From: a virus
Length of the DNA stretch: 20,223 bases
IMG/VR virus record: IMGVR_UViG_3300045738_001654
Location: 1 to 20,223 of that record
Direction: 5' to 3' (one strand)
Part shown: piece by piece, positions 18,370 to 20,223 of the stretch
Position numbering within the stretch: position 1 is the first letter of the stretch
How the letters are laid out: each line of letters opens with the position of its first letter
Translations under genes and position numbers: made by a program
Notes under the pieces: generated by a model
Told to the model about the DNA's origin: nothing
Databases searched by the model: none
The model's input: the letters and a program-made list of their open reading frames with translations, nothing else

Positions 18370-18864
18370 ATGCACGTACTGGACGATGTTTTAGACGATG
18401 ATTTGCGAAAATCTTTTTTAGACCATGATTATAATGGTGCGAAATCAAATGGATTGGGTGATTTTTGGTATGGTCAAAAATATGACGATATAGAATTTCC
18501 ATATGCACAAAAAATATTACGCATATGTAGTTCATATGCAGACATTTCTAAAATGGTTGGTTATGAAATGCACCATAATTATTTTAATGGAGGAACTTAC
18601 CATTTGGATAAAGATGAAATTCTGTACAAAAAAACTGACGAGGTAAAATGCCCGATTGTTAGCGTGGTTTACTATCTATCGATAGAGGAGATGGTGGGTG
18701 GGACTTTTTATACAAGTGATATAACTATAATACCAAAAACCAATAGGTTAATAATCTTTTCAAGTGATTTGCATCATGGGTATGCGCCCGTAACAGGAGG
18801 CACTAGAATATCAGTTGGTATAAATCCTTGGGGTGAAGCACCAATGTATCCCGATGAGAATTGA
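18370..18864 (+). CDS. 2-oxoglutarate/Fe(II)-type oxygenase, second copy
   Basis: About 164 residues from ATG 18370; a TTG at 18334 overlapping the previous stop would add 12 residues. [12 protein letters not shown] is a typical opening ('vvDnvls'). The facial triad appears as His78-x-Asp80 in YHLDKDE and His135 or His136 in [11 protein letters not shown], with Arg146 in [11 protein letters not shown] as the 2OG-binding residue. It is smaller than, and different from, the P4H-like enzyme at 6673. GGTFYT fits the strand between. The substrate is unknown. It overlaps guaC by 11 nt. Confidence 0.75.
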   Translation: MHVLDDVLDDDLRKSFLDHDYNGAKSNGLGDFWYGQKYDDIEFPYAQKILRICSSYADISKMVGYEMHHNYFNGGTYHLDKDEILYKKTDEVKCPIVSVVYYLSIEEMVGGTFYTSDITIIPKTNRLIIFSSDLHHGYAPVTGGTRISVGINPWGEAPMYPDEN

Positions 18865-20008
18865 ATCAGACATAAAGCTAGACTATAAGGATGTTCTTAT
18901 GCGTCCGAAGCGTTCCACGTTAACCTCTCGCAAGGAAGTTGACTTGGTTCGTGAGTTTACTTTCCCCAACGCTGGCGGCGAAGGCAGCGACCCCAAGGCT
19001 TACGGGTGGAAAGGTGTTCCGATTGTAGCGTCAAATATGGATACAGTTGGCACTTTTGAGATGGCGACAGCCCTTGCCCAACACCGTATGCTTACTTGCA
19101 TCAGCAAACACAATGATATAAAAAGATGGCTTCACAAACTAAATGGGTATGGCGTTTATAAATCTCAAGAACAAAAAGAAGGCACGGTTTGGAAGCATGA
19201 TCGTGACTCAAGAGGTTGGCAAAATAGAATTTATGAACATATCTCTCCCTCTATCGGCATTAAATATGACGAGAAAGAGTTTGACGATATGGATTATTTA
19301 CATACTATTACTTGGAACTTCCATCATACTAGGTTTGTATGTATTGACGCGGCAAATGGATACACAACGAGATTTTGCGATTTTATTAAACGAGTCAGAG
19401 AAGAGCATCCAGCATTGATTATTATTGCGGGTAATGTTGTTACTGGCGAAATGACGGAACAATTAATTTTAAATGGAGCAGATATTGTCAAGGTTGGTAT
19501 TGGAAGTGGTTCTGTTTGTACTACTCGCATTCAGACTGGTGTTGGTTATCCCCAATTTAGCGCGGTGGTTGAGTGTGCCGATGCCGCTCATGGCGTTGGT
19601 GGGTATATTATGGCTGATGGCGGTTGTACCTGTGCTGGAGACGTTGCCAAGGCTTTTGGTGGAGGTGCTGATTTTGTCATGCTTGGCGGGATGCTGGCTG
19701 GACATACGGAGTGTGAAGGACAAGAAGAAGAAATAGATGGTAAAAAGTATAAGACTTTTTATGGCATGAGTTCAGATACCGCTATGAAAAAACATAGCGG
19801 TGGTGTAGCGAGTTACCGGAGTTCCGAAGGTAAAACGGTGAGAATCGAAGATAAGGGGCTGGTTAAGAATACGTTAGAAAATATTCTTGGAGGATTACGA
19901 TCTGCTTGTACATATATTGGGGCTAGAAGAATAAAAGATATGCCAAAGTGCGCCACATTTATTAGAGTGTCACAGCAATCTAATGAAATATTTGGGAAGA
20001 ATATTTAA
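18854..20008 (+). CDS. guaC: GMP reductase
   Basis: A 384-residue enzyme that converts GMP to IMP with NADPH, releasing ammonia. Assigned to GMP reductase rather than IMP dehydrogenase by the close match of its C-terminal half to Gua[25 protein letters not shown] with the catalytic Cys, [18 protein letters not shown], then [36 protein letters not shown] and [25 protein letters not shown] at the start is also typical, and no CBS domains are present. A segment around residues 90-150 is longer than in the ~347-residue E. coli enzyme. The start ATG 18854 is preferred over an upstream in-frame codon. It overlaps the next start. Confidence 0.93.
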   Translation: MRIESDIKLDYKDVLMRPKRSTLTSRKEVDLVREFTFPNAGGEGSDPKAYGWKGVPIVASNMDTVGTFEMATALAQHRMLTCISKHNDIKRWLHKLNGYGVYKSQEQKEGTVWKHDRDSRGWQNRIYEHISPSIGIKYDEKEFDDMDYLHTITWNFHHTRFVCIDAANGYTTRFCDFIKRVREEHPALIIIAGNVVTGEMTEQLILNGADIVKVGIGSGSVCTTRIQTGVGYPQFSAVVECADAAHGVGGYIMADGGCTCAGDVAKAFGGGADFVMLGGMLAGHTECEGQEEEIDGKKYKTFYGMSSDTAMKKHSGGVASYRSSEGKTVRIEDKGLVKNTLENILGGLRSACTYIGARRIKDMPKCATFIRVSQQSNEIFGKNI

Positions 20009-20223
20009 TGACCATTTATTTGTTATATGGACAACCAGCATCAGGTAAGACAACGTTAAGTAAACTTTTATGTAAACATATAGAACATAAGGTAGATGGG
20101 TGTGACCCTGCTATTATTGACGGAGACGAATTCAGAGAACTACTTGCGAATAAGGATTATAGCAAAAAAGGTAGATATCAAAACATTAGAAATGCGAACG
20201 CAATTGCAACATACATAAACAAT
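20008..20223 (+). CDS. adenylylsulfate-kinase-like P-loop kinase, partial at window end
   Basis: The first 72 residues are present and the gene runs off the window. LLYGQPASGKTTLSKLL is a Walker A motif. IIDGDEFRELLANKDYSKKG, then RYQNIRNANAIATYI, follow the APS-kinase pattern 'lDGD..R..l..dlgfs...R.eniRR...va'. In that case it phosphorylates adenylylsulfate to PAPS. Other small P-loop kinases (for example polynucleotide or nucleoside kinases) share part of this pattern. The ATG overlaps the GMP reductase stop by one base. Confidence 0.75.
   Translation, partial: MTIYLLYGQPASGKTTLSKLLCKHIEHKVDGCDPAIIDGDEFRELLANKDYSKKGRYQNIRNANAIATYINN

Noticed and set aside
1-20223. CRISPR array, integrase, attachment site or insertion sequence
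   Set aside because: No regularly spaced repeats, no transposase or recombinase motifs, and no terminal inverted repeats were seen.

Overview
The window looks like part of the accessory (non-structural) region of a double-stranded DNA tailed phage with an AT-rich genome, probably from an environmental bacterium. The reasons are very dense packing of short genes, almost all on the + strand; many ATGA or longer start/stop overlaps; two tRNA genes; and a mix of phage-borne metabolic genes, an HNH nuclease and a sigma factor among many small unknown proteins. No terminase, portal, capsid or polymerase gene is present, so phage origin is inferred from architecture. The small ferredoxin at 16855 recalls ferredoxins of Verrucomicrobiota/Planctomycetota, a weak host hint from memory.

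Layout. 1-602: one minus-strand small gene and an unclear stretch, divergent from the rest. 682-3185: AT-hook/winged-helix-like protein, a dUTPase-fold protein lacking the catalytic motifs, a DUF1360-like membrane protein, then a tight operon with a holo-ACP synthase and an acyl carrier protein. 3243-5142: short nucleotide-sugar dehydrogenase, tRNA-Arg(UCU), HNH nuclease, unknowns. 5237-7788: exported trypsin-like protease, a small virion-like protein, an extremely cysteine-rich lipoprotein, a prolyl-4-hydroxylase-like oxygenase, small proteins. 7842-9416: unknowns, an HExxH metallopeptidase-like protein, dCMP deaminase. 9527-11571: sigma-70 factor, ribosomal protein bS21, nucleoside deoxyribosyltransferase-like protein. 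11666-12490: phage protein, a 150-nt structured non-coding stretch, and a CAU tRNA with the initiator-type C1-A72 mismatch. 12501-18337: many small phage proteins, including a macro-domain-like protein, a ferredoxin, an internal gene duplication, DUF2283 and a heavy-metal-associated lipoprotein. 18370-20223: a second 2OG-Fe(II) oxygenase, GMP reductase, and the start of an adenylylsulfate-kinase-like P-loop kinase cut by the window edge.

How it fits together. bS21, the initiator-like tRNA, tRNA-Arg(UCU) and the sigma factor together suggest take-over of host transcription and translation initiation. dCMP deaminase and GMP reductase both convert G/C-type precursors into T/A-type precursors, which suits an AT-rich genome. 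The AcpS/ACP pair is self-contained and its acyl substrate is unknown. Functional calls come from motif and length recognition by eye; no database search was run.
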